Below are positions 19,243-30,440 of a stretch of 31,404 nucleotides of DNA, piece by piece (positions within the stretch are counted from its first letter, which is position 1; each line of letters begins with the position of its first letter). This DNA comes from Chara braunii (lineage: Eukaryota > Streptophyta > Charophyceae > Charales > Characeae), in the NCBI GenBank assembly GCA_003427395.1, contig BFEA01000345.1, positions 387,041 through 418,444 on the forward strand, in the 5' to 3' direction. The notes below the pieces were generated by a model that saw only the letters and a program-made list of their open reading frames with translations, did not search any database and was not told the DNA's origin. The translations under genes and the position numbers were made by a program.

Positions 19243-21640
19243 AATAAATAGAATTTTACCCGTAAGCAGCTTCTCCAAGAATTTTACCCTTGTGTTCGTC
19301 TTGGCCCGTCTCCTCCTTCCTTTCCGTTGCCTCCTGCAGCCGCTGTGCATATTGTCACTTCCTCTCTCGCCCTCTCTCTCTCTTCCCCCCCCTCTCTCCC
19401 CCCCCCTCTCCCTCCTCTTCAACTTACTACTCCGGAAGCTCGCCCAATTGGCCATCTCCTGTACCTTCTCTTTCTCCTCTTTCCCTCTCTGGTCCTGTTG
19501 CTCCTTTTTGTTTTCATCTCCCTCCTCGTACTCTTCTGCTCTCTTCTCCTGTCTTTCTCAACTCTTCCCCTGTTCTGTCCCTATGTCTGCCTACTCCATC
19601 TCTTTCCCTGTGATCCCCCCTTCGGCTTCATCGTCAGCCGACTGTCTGCTGCCCGCTCTCTCTCGGTCTTGAAGCACACGTTAGACACTCCTCCTACGCC
19701 GTCTCCTGATACTATATGAGTTGTCATCAACTTGTGGCTTATGATGCTGGGGCTCGGTCACGAAAAGAGTTTCCGTGTGTTTGGAGATTGGACGGGTGAA
19801 GAGATACCGACCTTCATTCGTCTTTTATCTACGGTCAATCTCTCTCTTCTTTGTTTTTGGTCAATTTTTCTCTTGATTTGGTAAAAAGAAAAATGTCTTC
19901 CCATAATTACCGAGAAATCCCGGCCCTAGCCGCTACTATCACCCGAGCTCAGGTGTTGTGCGGCGGATAATAGAGAATATGGCCCCTTTTTGGGGGGGCG
20001 GGGGACCTTGTGCGGCAGATAGTAGGGAATATGGACCCGAACAGTAATAAATCACCAAGGATTCGGGTCCTAAGAAGTTGCTTCTGGTGTGTGTACCATT
20101 CAGTCACCACCAGGAGGCTCGTGTCGTCGTAAATCTTCTCGTTCTCTTATCGCGCACCCTGCCATCCTCGTCGCCGTCAATCTTCTCGTTCTCTTATCGC
20201 GCACCCTGCAGTCCTCTTTTGTTTTCTCGTTTTTCGTTTCCTTTTTTCTCTTTGGTCAGTGTGAGGCAATGACCTAGAAGGAAAAGTCAGTAAACAGAGG
20301 GCTTGTTGCTGCTGGAATTATTGTCAACAGAAACGCCATTTGCCTCAGATAATACGGTTAAGTTCAATCATGGCAAATGTCAGAAGTGCCGTTCGATCGG
20401 CAGTTTCAGTGAGCATTTGAGAGAGCATATATGCTGATATGAGAGGCGAAAGCAAGCACACACTCAGAGTGTGAGAGAGAGAGAGGTGAGCGCAATCCCG
20501 ATTTCATATTGTGTAAGAATAATATTACAGTATGTTTGTCTACTGTGCACTGTCTCTTGGCTGTGGTTTGTGCCGTCGTTTTCCTTTTGGTCATGTTATT
20601 TTTCTCGTGCGCTTGTGGTCTCTTATGTTAAATCCATGCATTTATGGAGAGAATGTTTTTTTCCCCATCTTGTTTTCTTTGGGCTCGCGTCATCTCGTTT
20701 GTGTTAAACATCCATGCGTGTGTGGACAGGACTTCGGTTCAACTGCAAAGCTTGATACAAATAACAGTCTCCAACTGGCGAGTGTATGGCACTCTCTTCA
20801 CGCCATCTCCATGGAGTTTTCACCCGTTCCGGATTGCACCGGAATCGAGTTCCTGGAAGCTGATAATTTCGACTTGCATTGTTTTCAGACTCTGACAGGT
20901 GGGTCATTTCCTGAAGAAGCTGAATTAAGGAGTTGAACTGTAAGAAGGAACGGAAGATAAAAGTAAATAACAATGAATCACTGCAGGGGCCAGAAGGAAA
21001 ATATTCAGGAATTGAAAAGGAGGAAACAGAAAAAGAATGCACAGAAACGCATGCCCTCTGTTCGTCACCACGCCTTGCACTCACCTTGTCAAGCAAGTGC
21101 CCACTGCAAACCCACCACAGAAACTTACACACCCTGTATCAGCTGGATTCATTTTCAGTACTGCTGTTCGTTGTCAGGAGATTCGACTGCTTGTTTTTCA
21201 TTTTAGCGTTTGTTTCCTTCCCTCCTCGTCCTCTTCTGTCCCTTCTCTCCCCCCCCGGGGGCGGCCCCCACTCCGGTTTGCTTGGTCTCTCGTTTACTTG
21301 ATTATTTTATAGATGTGTCAATGAAGGAATTCACGCACCAACAGGTTGGTTGCTTTGTTGGTGGTTGGAATGTGGCTTGGACTTGGTCTGGGGATTGGTT
21401 GTGCCATGATGTACGGGACGTTGTAATTTTGCAGGGACGAAGTTCTTCGTGGTGACAGAGACGGGAGCAGTGGGAATTGATGGTCTGTTGAGGGTAGTAT
21501 ACGAACTGTATGCAGATTATGTCCTTAAAAACCCATTTTACGAGGTGGAGATGCCAATCCGTTGCGAACTGTTTGATTATCACTTGAGTAATCATATACG
21601 AGGGGGGAAGGACCGACCCACAGGTGGCTCCTTCCGGTAA
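17704..21640 (+). CDS. TRAPPC4: TRAPP complex subunit 4 (Trs23 family), three exons
   Basis: Exons 17704-17763, 20730-20898 and 21435-21640 join to 435 nt, 144 aa plus stop, close to the length of plant Trs23 (about 141 aa). All splice sites are GT-AG: AAG|GTGAGC...GACAG|GAC (phase 0) and ACAG|GTGGGT...TTGCAG|GGA (phase 1). Exon 1 encodes VYNLFVINKSGGLIYYK; exon 2 holds LDTNNSLQLASVWHSLHAIS and FLEADNFDLHCFQTLTG; exon 3 holds TKFFVVTE, LLRVVYELYADYVLKNPF and YEVEMPIRCELFD. These are conserved Trs23/sybindin-family blocks with a longin-like fold. The protein is a core subunit of the TRAPP tether that activates Rab1/Ypt1-type GTPases on ER-Golgi and Golgi membranes. No stop or frameshift is seen, so the gene looks functional. 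It is the only host gene in the window. Confidence 0.95.
18287..18776 (+). mobile_element. tRNA-derived SINE in intron 1 of TRAPPC4
   Basis: The 5' part resembles a tRNA, with polymerase III box A TAGCTCAGTTGG (18304-18315) and box B GGTTCGGGCGCC (18348-18359) at a typical spacing. The body is unrelated to tRNA and the 3' end is an A-rich tail. It is flanked by AAGACAGC repeats (18279-18286, 18777-18784), extendable to 14 nt with two mismatches, as left by LINE-type target-primed insertion. Transcribed by Pol III in intact relatives; no protein. It lies in the sense direction within the intron. Confidence 0.8.
18951..18989 (+). repeat. 9-bp tandem repeat (GAACTGCTG)n
   Basis: About four copies of GAACTGCTG in intron 1. 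Confidence 0.8.
19159..19240. repeat. Compound (GT)(GC)(GA) microsatellite
   Basis: A short GT run passes into GC then a long pure GA run in intron 1. Arg/Glu-alternating frames across it are artefacts. Confidence 0.95.
19956..20038 (+). repeat. Two-copy 30-bp direct repeat around a G-run
   Basis: TTGTGCGGCGGATAATAGAG...ATATGGCCC (19956-19985) recurs with changes at 20008-20038, separated by a G-rich stretch, in intron 1. Confidence 0.7.
20125..20209 (+). repeat. Two-copy 38-bp direct repeat
   Basis: 20125-20162 and 20172-20209 share 36 of 38 bases, 47 bp apart, in intron 1; a recent tandem duplication. Confidence 0.85.
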
Positions 21641-21912
21641 CTGGGATCTGCTACTGGCAGAAATCTGGCTGCACATTCCTATTCCTTCGCGAGAACCACT
21701 TTCACTTTGGGTTTTTCTACTCGTATATTCTTGGTACCTTTCTTTGATTGTCTTCGGCCTCATTTGTCAGCAATCCCTGTGGTAGTGCGCATGGAGATTT
21801 GATTTTTTTTCAGCTGCTGTGGCAGACAAAGAAGAATGGTTTTCTCTCCTTTCCAAGGGATTGATTGATTGATTATAATTTTCCCAGGGTGCAAGAACAC
21901 CTATGCATGTGA

Positions 21913-21918
21913 AATAAA
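21913..21918 (+). terminator. Possible polyadenylation signal of TRAPPC4
   Basis: AATAAA lies 273 bp after the TRAPPC4 stop codon and before the LINE poly-T tail; no other feature explains this stretch. Plant poly(A) signals are loose, so this is tentative. Confidence 0.35.
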
Positions 21919-22099
21919 AAGGCTGCTTGGTGAAGTTCTTCTCAATGGCCAATTCTAAATGAGTTAAACAACGAATTAACATGAAAATGAGCTTTTGTGT
22001 TTTTATCCCGAGTCTGTTTATCCCACTCCCCTCCCTTTCCTTTGTCCTCCCATTCCATGTCTGTGCTGTATACATGTCTCTCTCTCTGTGTCTGACTCT

Positions 22100-22131
<32 letters not shown>

Positions 22132-22137
<6 letters not shown>

Positions 22138-22734
22138 AACACGTTAACCTTTCATTAAAAGAATCAGACTGAGGCCGGACCACTGAGAGCATTACTCAGC
22201 TTCGCTTACAGTCTTAACGACTGCACAGTCAACAGGACTGCATATGTAAACCTTTCAATTCCATTCATCCCCACCATCTACTGACCTGCGCTCTTTTCAA
22301 CAAACCCTGGCTACTATAATTTCCCAAGCCGAATTAGTTCAACACCGCCTACTCTACCTTCCTATTACTATCCTACCTTCCCTAACTCTATTACTAAAGA
22401 AAAAGGGCCTAAACCGGCCTGCAAACCGTCCTACGAGTGTCTGGTTGGAACGATAGTTCCTCAGGTCCTTGGCACTCTCCGCCCACCTCCCAAAACTGGT
22501 CTACCTGCGACCCCAACCATGAACCGAGATACCCTGGTTCGAAAAAGGAGACTGCACCAGGCCAGCAAGCTCCCAACAAACCCAAAGAAGCCTAACTGAA
22601 TCAGATGAGGTCTCAGAAAGGATAACGAGACCACGCCAACTAAAGCCAAAAACCTTCCGAATTCACTCCCTTCTTTATCTTGCAGACTTCAAATCGGCTC
22701 ACCGTCTTACCTCCCTTTCCTGTGTATGGTGGTC
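22132..22734 (-). other. LINE 3' untranslated region
   Basis: About 600 bp between the ORF2 stop and the poly(A) tail, without a credible reading frame. Confidence 0.6.
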
Positions 22735-24924
22735 TTAGTCCTGTAGCCACTTTGCAATCACTAGCCCTCTTGTCCTGTGCACTCCAGCCAGCCGGTTACC
22801 AATTGCCCAAGTTTTGAGGAACCACCAGAGAGCTCGCCTTGGCGCCTTCCCACAGTTGGCCTTTTTCTGCCAGTCTGCCCGGATTGATTGCCTCTGCGTC
22901 CGGTTAACTGCCGCCTTTATCTCCACATCTGAGAAGGGAATGCCTTTAAATCTGGACCTATTTCTGTCAGCCCAGATGACAGAGCAGATAGCAGCTCTGA
23001 CCACATGTGCCACATATGACCAGCCCCTCTCTCGTCCTCTTTCACAAAACCCAGCAGCACTCATCTCTCATCCCACTCTACCTCTTGACCTCCCATCTGC
23101 ACCCAGTGGTAGGCCCACCGTCTCCATATTCTTTTGAGGAAAGGCCAGGTACAACGGGTACAGCCCAAGGGTACTGGTGCTCCGCGGCCATTTAACCAAA
23201 CTGCCAACGGGGTAACCATTAGAGATAGCATCCACAGAAGACTAACCTGCTTAATATCTGGCAGCTCCAACAGAATACTCCATAGTTTCAAGAAGTCGCT
23301 TGTCCTCGATTGCAGATCCTCGGTGAACGCTGCCCCCCATCTGGTAACAGCTACATCCGCCGGGGACCGTGACTTACCGTCTGCCAGCTTGTAGGAGTCA
23401 CCAACTGAAATGCTTGCCAGATCTAGTTTGCTTTCAGCCCATCTCCATGCCCTTGGATCGATGCAAAGCTGCTTCAGAGGGACCCGTCCAACCCATTTCG
23501 CTGTCACAATCTCCCCTTCATTGTCTTTGTGCTCCAGTACTCTGATCTGAAGCGGATTCTGCCATTGCCTAATAACCTCATCCCCCAATAGATGCGGATT
23601 TCCAGTCCGCCTATCCACCTTCCACCTCTGAACTTCCCTGAACCCGCTTTGTGTCAGCCCCTGTAGTTTCCAAACCACTCCCTCGCACACAACTGGATCT
23701 GGGAGGTACCAAGTCCCTGTCGGATCCAGACCTTCTGGGCCAAGCAGTTGTGTCCAATCCACTGGAATTGCCCTTAGTAAGGCCCTCCAGTGTTCTTCAG
23801 TCCTCCTCAGGCCCGGTAGCTCATTGTGAACCTCGGCAAAAGGCTTCCAGCTGCCAAGTAGTAGTGACCACAAATCTGCCACCTTGGAAACTCCCCTTCT
23901 GATCCACGCCCTACCAAAAGCTGCGGGCTCTGTGCCAGCAGAGAAGTGGGAACCCCTTTCGTCCACAATCCATGGATTTTCAAACAGGCTTTGTTGAAGT
24001 ACTTCCTCTTTCGTTTGTGGAGGGGTTCTTTCCTCTGGAGGGAACCCAGAACTCAGAGGTAATCCGTTTCTTCATGAAAGAATTCACAAAGAAGCACACC
24101 CAGACGTCTTCTCTCCTGGTTAGTTGCCATTCTCTCATGAGAATCATCTCGGTGATCAAAATCTAGTCTTCCTTTTCATTCGACAGCGCTATCCTAGCCA
24201 GCCACATTCTTAACTGCGCTTGTTTTCTCCTTTGTGGGTCCAGCAAACCAAGTCCCCCTTGCTCCTTCGGGAAGTCACCAGCTCCCAAGCCACCTTTACC
24301 AAGAAACCCTCATCCTTCTTCGCTCTAGGATTCCAAAGGAATCTTGTTGCCTGTCTTCTAACACTTGAGAGGGTTGGACCCGTGATTTCTCTTACTGCCC
24401 CTACAAACCAGGTAAGGGAAAAGAGAGCCACATTTATTACCATAGCTCTGCCAAATAATGATAGGTGTCCAGCTGTGCCCCAGACTCCAAGCCTTGCCTC
24501 CACTCGTTGATGAACCACTGATCCCTGCACGGCTCTCATCACCCATGTGCTCACTAGTACACCTAGAAACGTTCCCCTTTGTCTGGGTCCACTTGCTGCA
24601 TACCCCACTCCACCTGCAGCGTGCGTCCAGCTGGCAACAGATAGACAGATTTATTCCAATTAAACCACCAGTACCTACCGGTTGTTAAGGCCGGACCCTC
24701 ATTTTTCCCTGCGCGCCAAGGACTGCCGAGCCTGGAGGGGGCGGGAACCAACTTGGGATACATTATGGGCTGGCACTGGTACTGCCCGTCGTTTTCACGC
24801 GTGCAGCACCCCGCGCGTGGCCACAACTGCAGTCAGATACATTCTGGAGAGAGCAGTCCTCGTAAAAGCAAAAGAAAAAGAAAAAGAACTTCTGTAGAAA
24901 ACGAAACGACAGTTTCCAGTTGAC

Positions 24925-24949
24925 TCCTCCCCGTTTCTTACGGGGAGTC
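24925..24949 (+). repeat. 8-bp stem-loop in the TTAA element
   Basis: CTCCCCGT and ACGGGGAG pair around a TTCTT loop. Confidence 0.55.
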
Positions 24950-25044
24950 ACGTCAGAAACGGCGAAGATAGTTCTTCCTAAAAAAAAGAAAAGAACTAAG
25001 AAAAGGAAAAGTGTGGGCGTTGCTTCACCACTCTACAACAAATA

Positions 25045-25174
25045 TGGCAATGTATCTTTCCGTGTTGTAGTGGAGGATTCAGTCTCATTTTGCAAGCGAG
25101 GGAAACTAAAGGGCCAAGCAAATGTGCACAATGAGACTGAATCCTCCTCTAGAACATGGAAAGATACATCGCCA
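25045..25174. repeat. 45-bp foldback in the TTAA element
   Basis: Arm 25045-25089 pairs with 25130-25174 with only about five mismatches, around a 40-nt loop. A third, diverged copy in the direct sense starts near 25265 (ATGTATCTGTCC...AATTCAGTCT). A transcript would form a long hairpin of the size of plant small-RNA precursors; expression is unknown. Confidence 0.75.
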
Positions 25175-25571
25175 TGGCCTTTAGTCTTTTGTGCATGTGG
25201 AGACTGGCGGAGCCAAGGCCACAGAAGAAGGATTCGTCGGGCTGTACTCTCCAAATGCACAGAGACATGTATCTGTCCATATTTCGGTGGAAAATTCAGT
25301 CTTGTCGTTTTGCACATTTGGAGAATTGTGGAGCTTGGCCCGTAACTACCACATGAGGGCCGTTTTTGTTGCCTGCCAAGTGGCGGGTACTTTTTTTTTT
25401 TTTTTCCTTGTTTTCATTTTTTTCTTTCTATTCTCTTGGTTGTACTGTCTGTGTGCATGTGGAAACATGCTCGCTATAAACGACGCGGACAGCCTACAGT
25501 CCATTTGCCCTTTTTCCTTGGGCCCGACAGCTTCTACTCCATAGCACTACCAGGCCTGCCCCAAACCCCCT

Positions 25572-25602
25572 AAAGTCGTGGCGCGTTAACGGCCGCGACT
25601 TT
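25572..25602. repeat. 11-bp hairpin near the right TTAA terminus
   Basis: AAAGTCGTGGC (25572-25582) pairs with GCCGCGACTTT (25592-25602) apart from one G-T wobble. Confidence 0.6.
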
Positions 25603-27160
25603 TTTTTTTAGCTGGCCGAGGTACTGGTGGTTTAACCAGTGCTTTCGACAGCTGGGAGTATTCCATTAGGACCTCCTTGACTGCTCCCAGTGAGGTTATG
25701 GAGTTCTTGGATACTATGAACAAATCATCAGCTAAGGCCTTGGAGTGACAATCCTTATCTCTCTAGACCTGCAAACCCCGAATGGAAGGGTGCTTCCGGA
25801 TCCAACTGCAGCACGAACAGCAGTGGGGCGAGGGGGCATCCCTGCCTCAGTGATCTCGTCAGATTGAAAGAGTGGGACAGGTGACCATTAATCTGCACTG
25901 AGGAGGATGCCTGAGTATACATTGCAATCACCCAACGACAAAAACCTTGGCCGAAACCCATCTTCCGCAATGTCGTGAGAACAAAGGACCAGCCTACCCT
26001 GTCATAGGCCTTTTCCATATCCAGCAGCAAGATGGCCATGTCCAAGTCTACTGTACGTTTCTCTTCTATACATTCAATGGCTGTCAGAATGTTCACAAAG
26101 ATAGACCGACCCTGTACAAAGGCACCCTGGTCCCTGCCCACCAAATCTGGAAGCACCTTCCCCAATCGCAATGCCAGAGTCTTTTGGATAGAACTTTATA
26201 GCTGACGTTTAGGACTGAGATCGGTCGATAATTTCGTACGTTCGCCTTATCACCTTTCTTGAACATGGCAGAGATGACTCCGTGCGCCATGCATTCTCCT
26301 AACTTACCTTCCTCTAGGACCCCGTTGAACACTTCTAGCATTGCTGGCCCCACAGCATCCCAGCATGCCCGATAGAATTCTACGGTCAGCGCATCTCTAC
26401 CTGGGCACTTCCCTGATGCCATCTCCTTCAGGGTCTGCTGCACCTCCTCGCTTGTGATTGGTCTGTCCATTGCCAGCCTCTGCGAGGGGGACAGGGATAC
26501 TGTAGTATCGTGCCACATGTCAATTTCTCTTGACAGGTTGGTTTTGATGGTGTCTTCCTGTCTTCTTGTAGTTAAAATATCAGCATTGTAGATCTTAGCA
26601 TATTCCAGTATGGTATCCGGAGAGGTGGCTGGTGACCCCGATGGGTCAAAGGGGTGGTCCAACTGCACCACCTGGTGAAAGGAAGTACTGGGTAGCAGCC
26701 TCTTAAAGGTATCTTTGTTCAGTCTGTCCTACACTAAGATCCCTTTCACCCTCAGCGTTTCTTCCCACCTGATCTGCCTTTCCACCTGAATCTTGTCCCA
26801 TTCGGCCAGCCTTTTCTCGCTCTCTGCCGCCCATACCAACTCGGAGATGGGGTGATCCTCCATTCTCCTTTCTGCCACCTCTACCAACTTTCGACGCTGT
26901 TCCTCTTCTTGGTTTCGTCTCTGAGGCAGGATTCTAGAACACACATTCAGGACTCCTGAAATGATAGCCACCCCCCCATCAAACCATTCTGCTACAAAGG
27001 GGAAGTCCACTCTTGCTGATTGCGAAGACTCCATCTGCTCTGACACCCACTCTCTCACCCCTGGGACGTCTAAGTTTTGTGAATTTAACTTAAAATAGCC
27101 CCTCCCTCTATCTAAGAACTGATTGAGCACCAGATCTTCCACCACCGGTTTATGATCCGA

Positions 27161-27245
27161 CATTGGATGTTGCATCTGCCTGATCTGAGTCACTCCCTGA
27201 ACCAGATGATGTTGGATCTGCCTGATCTGAGTCACTCCCTGCGCC
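27161..27245 (-). repeat. 39-bp in-frame tandem duplication in the LINE endonuclease
   Basis: The peptide VQGVTQIRQMQH and a near copy AQGVTQIRQIQH follow each other, encoded by a 39-bp DNA duplication. It sits between the R-x-D-like segment and the SDH motif, a spot where active endonucleases have no such insert. Confidence 0.8.
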
Positions 27246-27887
27246 AGATTTTTGCTCACCAAAAAAATATGTATTCTTCTTCTAGTTACCTCCCCACTCT
27301 CTTTCCTAATATTCGAGAACCATGTGTATCCTAGGTCACCCGGATTCAGAAAGCGGAACGGGTCCAGCAGGTCTCGCTCCTGCAGCAGATCCATCAAATT
27401 GGTAGAGTCCCTCCTACCTGCTGAGCGCGAGTCCCTGCGCATAACATCATCCAGGGATAAATTCCAGTCTCTGGTGATGACCAGATTCTCCGTTTCCGGA
27501 ATGAAAGACTGCAGTTCAAGAAAAATTCTTCCCTTGATGCAGGGTCCGGTGGAGCATAAATCGTTATCAGGACCCACTCTTCTTGGTCGGTGCAGAATCT
27601 GACCCACGCCCATTTACCCCACAGATCCACTTCAGAGTCGGTACCTGTGCTTGCAGGTTATGATGTACCAGAATACCCACTCCTCCCCGAGTTCCCTGAG
27701 ATGGTGACCAGACTTGTAGGCCATCCCACCACCTGGCCAACTCTGGTAGCTTCTCCTCACACAGTTTCGTCTCCTGTAGGCACAAACAATCGATTTCCTG
27801 TTGGAACATCCAAGATTAACTCGTTTCCTTTTCGCTCTCCCTGACGTGTCCCCTAAACCCCGGACGTTCCAGGTACCGATCCTCAAC

Positions 27888-29695
27888 TTAACCATCTGCA
27901 GTTCCATCGCCCGCCTGGGCGGGAGTCAACCGTCTATCTCCCCATCTCTGAATTGCCTGAGTAGGGGACCTTTGCATCGGGCTCAGTCTAGCTGAGCTCT
28001 GAGACCTACAGGACGGAGCAGGAGAGCCCCAAGCCTCCACCAGAGCATCAGTAAGGAACTTTGAGTGTAAATTTTGCTGTTCCGGTAGAGAGTCATTCAA
28101 CTGAAGAAGAACCAATGCCCAGATTTGTGGTGTCAGAGCGATGGCATCCAGCTCGTGGGAATTACTTTCCCTGATAGCCCCTAGGTTGAACCATCTGACA
28201 CCAGCTTGTGTGAGCAAATCTGCTGTTGAGGACTCGATCCTCGCGTCGATGAGTGGGAAGTAAAATTTCCAAATTTTTTCCTCAAGGGGCATGACCGCAT
28301 TCGCCATCGTCGATTTGGGCATGATGCGAATTGGGAATTTATCTCCAAATAATAACTTGGTTTTCGTGATAATTTCCCTGGGCAGAGGAGTCTCGTTGGT
28401 AAGTACTGACGGTAAGTATGGTCTCCCCTCCTCACTGGTCATCCCCAGAAAGAAGACATTCTCCCTTGCTGCCGTACAGACCAGGGGGACGATCCTTCTT
28501 TCCATCAGTTGGTGACTTTTACCTCTCGCCTCCAGTCTGTGTTGGTTTGCTAGACTTCGGTAGCCCCTTTTGCTCGTCGTATCTGAATCTACCTCTCCTC
28601 TTGGCCTTGCACCCGGAGAGCTGCCTGTTGATGATTCTGATGCTTCTGCGTGCAGAAACCCAGGGCCGACTAGTGCCGGATCATCTCCAATAAGCTCACT
28701 TCCCATGAGCACTTTGGACCTAGAGGCAGACGAGATTTGGGAGGGATCTCCTTCCAGACGACCCTCCGCCCCCATTAGGGAATCCCTCTGATGCATCAAC
28801 CTGCCCTCCGACAGGTCCCAACTCTTCCACTACTTTGTTGCCCACCCCCTCTGCCCTGCTGCTGAGCACAGCTCTGCCTCTGGCCAGACTGATGTGTAAG
28901 CTCTACCCTCCTCTCATACCAGCATTCCTCCTGCAGTACTTGTGCATTACTCCTCTCGCACTGTGTTCTCTCCCTCTGTGTATTATGGGCCATCGCACCA
29001 TACTTAAAGGCTTGCTGGGAACTGTACCCTCCTGCAATTGGTGTAGGGTGATACAGAGGGTAGAGCGCTTGGTGGGGGGATACGTTGGGAGAGGTGACCC
29101 TGCATCGTTGGGGCACAAGGCCTCTGTGCACCCATGGAGAAGAGCATACCAGGGGGCATCGAGGAGCTGCCCGAAGGTGGTGGAGTAGCATGCTGAGCGT
29201 ATGGTTCTGGGTGCACAAAAGCGAAGTCTTGAGTAGGAAGGTCACACGAACCCATCCTTGATTGAGTACCCCTCCAGTGCATAACCCCTGAGACTGGACG
29301 GACTCTTGAAAGAGTGGCTGGAATCTTGGGTAGACACCCAACTGTTGGGAGTGCTGTGGGTAGGGAGGGTGAACCTGCTGCTGGTTAGAACAGGCTGGAG
29401 CTGGGTGGATGGTCAAAGTCTGTTGTTGCCGTTGAAAAACTGACGATGCCTGCGTTTGCCTGGCTGGACCCAACGGGTCTGCCTGAGACTGGGTGGCAGA
29501 ATGCCTTCCTACGCCTGTGGCTGCTGACCTCCCTCCAATCGGATGTTGCGGCCGGGGTGCTTGAGGTGGAAGCCTCAAATTTGTCCAAGTCTGGCTACCC
29601 CCATCAGCACCACCCCCATTCTCCTCCGTCATGACTGTATAACTGCCCCTAAATCTGGCTACCCCTTGCACAGACTTCCTTCTTGGTAGCCCCAA
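27888..29695 (-). pseudogene. LINE ORF1, broken
   Basis: The downstream half (27888-28799) is one open frame. It holds CTAARENVFFLGMTSEEG, then KIWKFYFPLIDARIESS and GVRWFNLGAI, which I cannot assign to a known ORF1 domain, and ends in a Ser/Gln/Arg-rich tail. The upstream half (28796-29695) is Gln/Pro/His-rich, in a different frame, with plausible coding in more than one frame, so indels are likely. The ORF1 stop at 27888 overlaps the ORF2 start at 27907 by 20 nt. ORF1 proteins of LINEs usually bind the element RNA; assignment here is by position only. Confidence 0.55.
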
Positions 29696-30440
29696 ACCTC
29701 TCGTCCAGCCTTGTAGGGCGTCCTCTCATAAATTGGAGAGCCTTTGAGAACTGTATTGATTGGAAGAAAAACCTGAATTCTTATTGATTCCCTGTCTGCC
29801 TCGTACCTCTTAATAGTCTGGGCAGAGCCTGGATCTTCACACGATTCCGAAGACTGGCGGCGGCGTAAGTCCCACCCTATTTCCTAGATTGGCTATCGGA
29901 GTACTTCTTCTGATACTATGCTGACTAAAGTGCATATACATGTTGACTCTGCTCTTGACTATGCCCCCTCCCGACTGTCCTTCACTACTAGAGAAGGTTT
30001 GACCTCTTCTTCAGTCGGCGACTGCCCCTCTCCTCCGACTACTCAGCCCCATCGTCCATCCACTTAGTCAGCACCGGGATGAAGATCCTATGCTTTCGTC
30101 TTGACGTCCCCTTGTGCCGACGATAACCCTAAACCGATTGACCGCACCCTTGTAGGAGAAAGAATAATAAGAAAGTTTGCGTCTAGGTGCGGGAGGAAGA
30201 GTTAGCGGAAGACTCCTACCTCAGTAAGTATGTATGGGCACGTCAGTAAACCACTGGACAAACCGGTGCTCGCGACCAGCGAGGTATGGAGATCTCACTG
30301 TGACCTGTCAGCGGTGGCGGGGTTGATGGACAAGGCAGGGCATGAGCGCGACGTAAACGACCATCGTCCGGCGTCGAAGTGGCCAAAATTAGCGCTGATA
30401 GCGCAGCCGCCCAGCCGCAGCGCCCCCCTATCGTCTCGCC
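29696..30440 (-). other. Probable LINE 5' untranslated region
   Basis: About 740 bp upstream of ORF1 without a supportable gene. Its end is set only by the candidate CTGACTCT target duplication; if that is chance, part of this belongs to host or another repeat. Confidence 0.35.

Larger units (their letters stand above)
24660..25635. mobile_element. 968-bp TTAA-flanked element in the LINE RT
   Basis: Target duplication TTAA lies at 24660-24663 and 25632-25635. Inside, perfect 12-bp terminal inverted repeats ACCACCAGTACC / GGTACTGGTGGT (24664-24675, 25620-25631) extend by a few more bases. Dropping the element and one TTAA keeps the LINE frame: ...SKALV then NWNKSVYLL. TTAA duplication is the mark of piggyBac-type transposition, but the termini do not look like typical piggyBac ends. 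No transposase is encoded, so it is a non-autonomous (MITE-like) copy. Several hairpins lie inside. Confidence 0.85.
22735..27907 (-). pseudogene. LINE ORF2: endonuclease, reverse transcriptase, C-terminal region (broken)
   Basis: The start at 27907 reads into an exonuclease-endonuclease-phosphatase fold: TWNVRGL, CLCLQETKL, GGVGILVHHN, VLITIYAPPDP, ITRDWN, GYTWFSN and MSDHKPVV. Where R-x-D is usual the sequence is RRIHIFLVS, so the catalytic Asp seems replaced by His. RT follows: TSEEVQQTL, YRPISVLN, motif A LLDMEKAYDRVGW (near 26020), motif B RQGCPLAPLLF, motif C ALADDLFIVS (near 25730). The TTAA insertion comes next, then NWNKSVYLL (near 24650), RAMVINVALFSLTWF and the C-terminal part with PLAVWLNGRGAPVPLGCTRC and SVIWADRNRSRF (23060-22735). 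At least six frameshifts are apparent. Nicks and primes at target DNA in active relatives. Confidence 0.85.
22101..30440 (-). mobile_element. LINE (non-LTR retrotransposon), decayed
   Basis: A 31-nt T run (22101-22131) is the poly(A) tail on the minus strand. Upstream follow a 3' UTR, ORF2 (endonuclease, RT and C-terminal region) and ORF1. Frameshifts and stops disrupt both ORFs, and a 968-bp TTAA element interrupts RT. The 3' boundary is firm. The 5' boundary is tentative: CTGACTCT occurs just outside the tail (22092-22099) and again at 30441-30448, which could be an 8-bp target duplication. The 29,700-30,440 stretch would then be 5' UTR. Confidence 0.8.

Noticed and set aside
18940-19719. 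Long Ser/Leu or Arg/Glu frames on both strands
   Set aside because: They translate the GA/CT microsatellite and pyrimidine-rich intron sequence.
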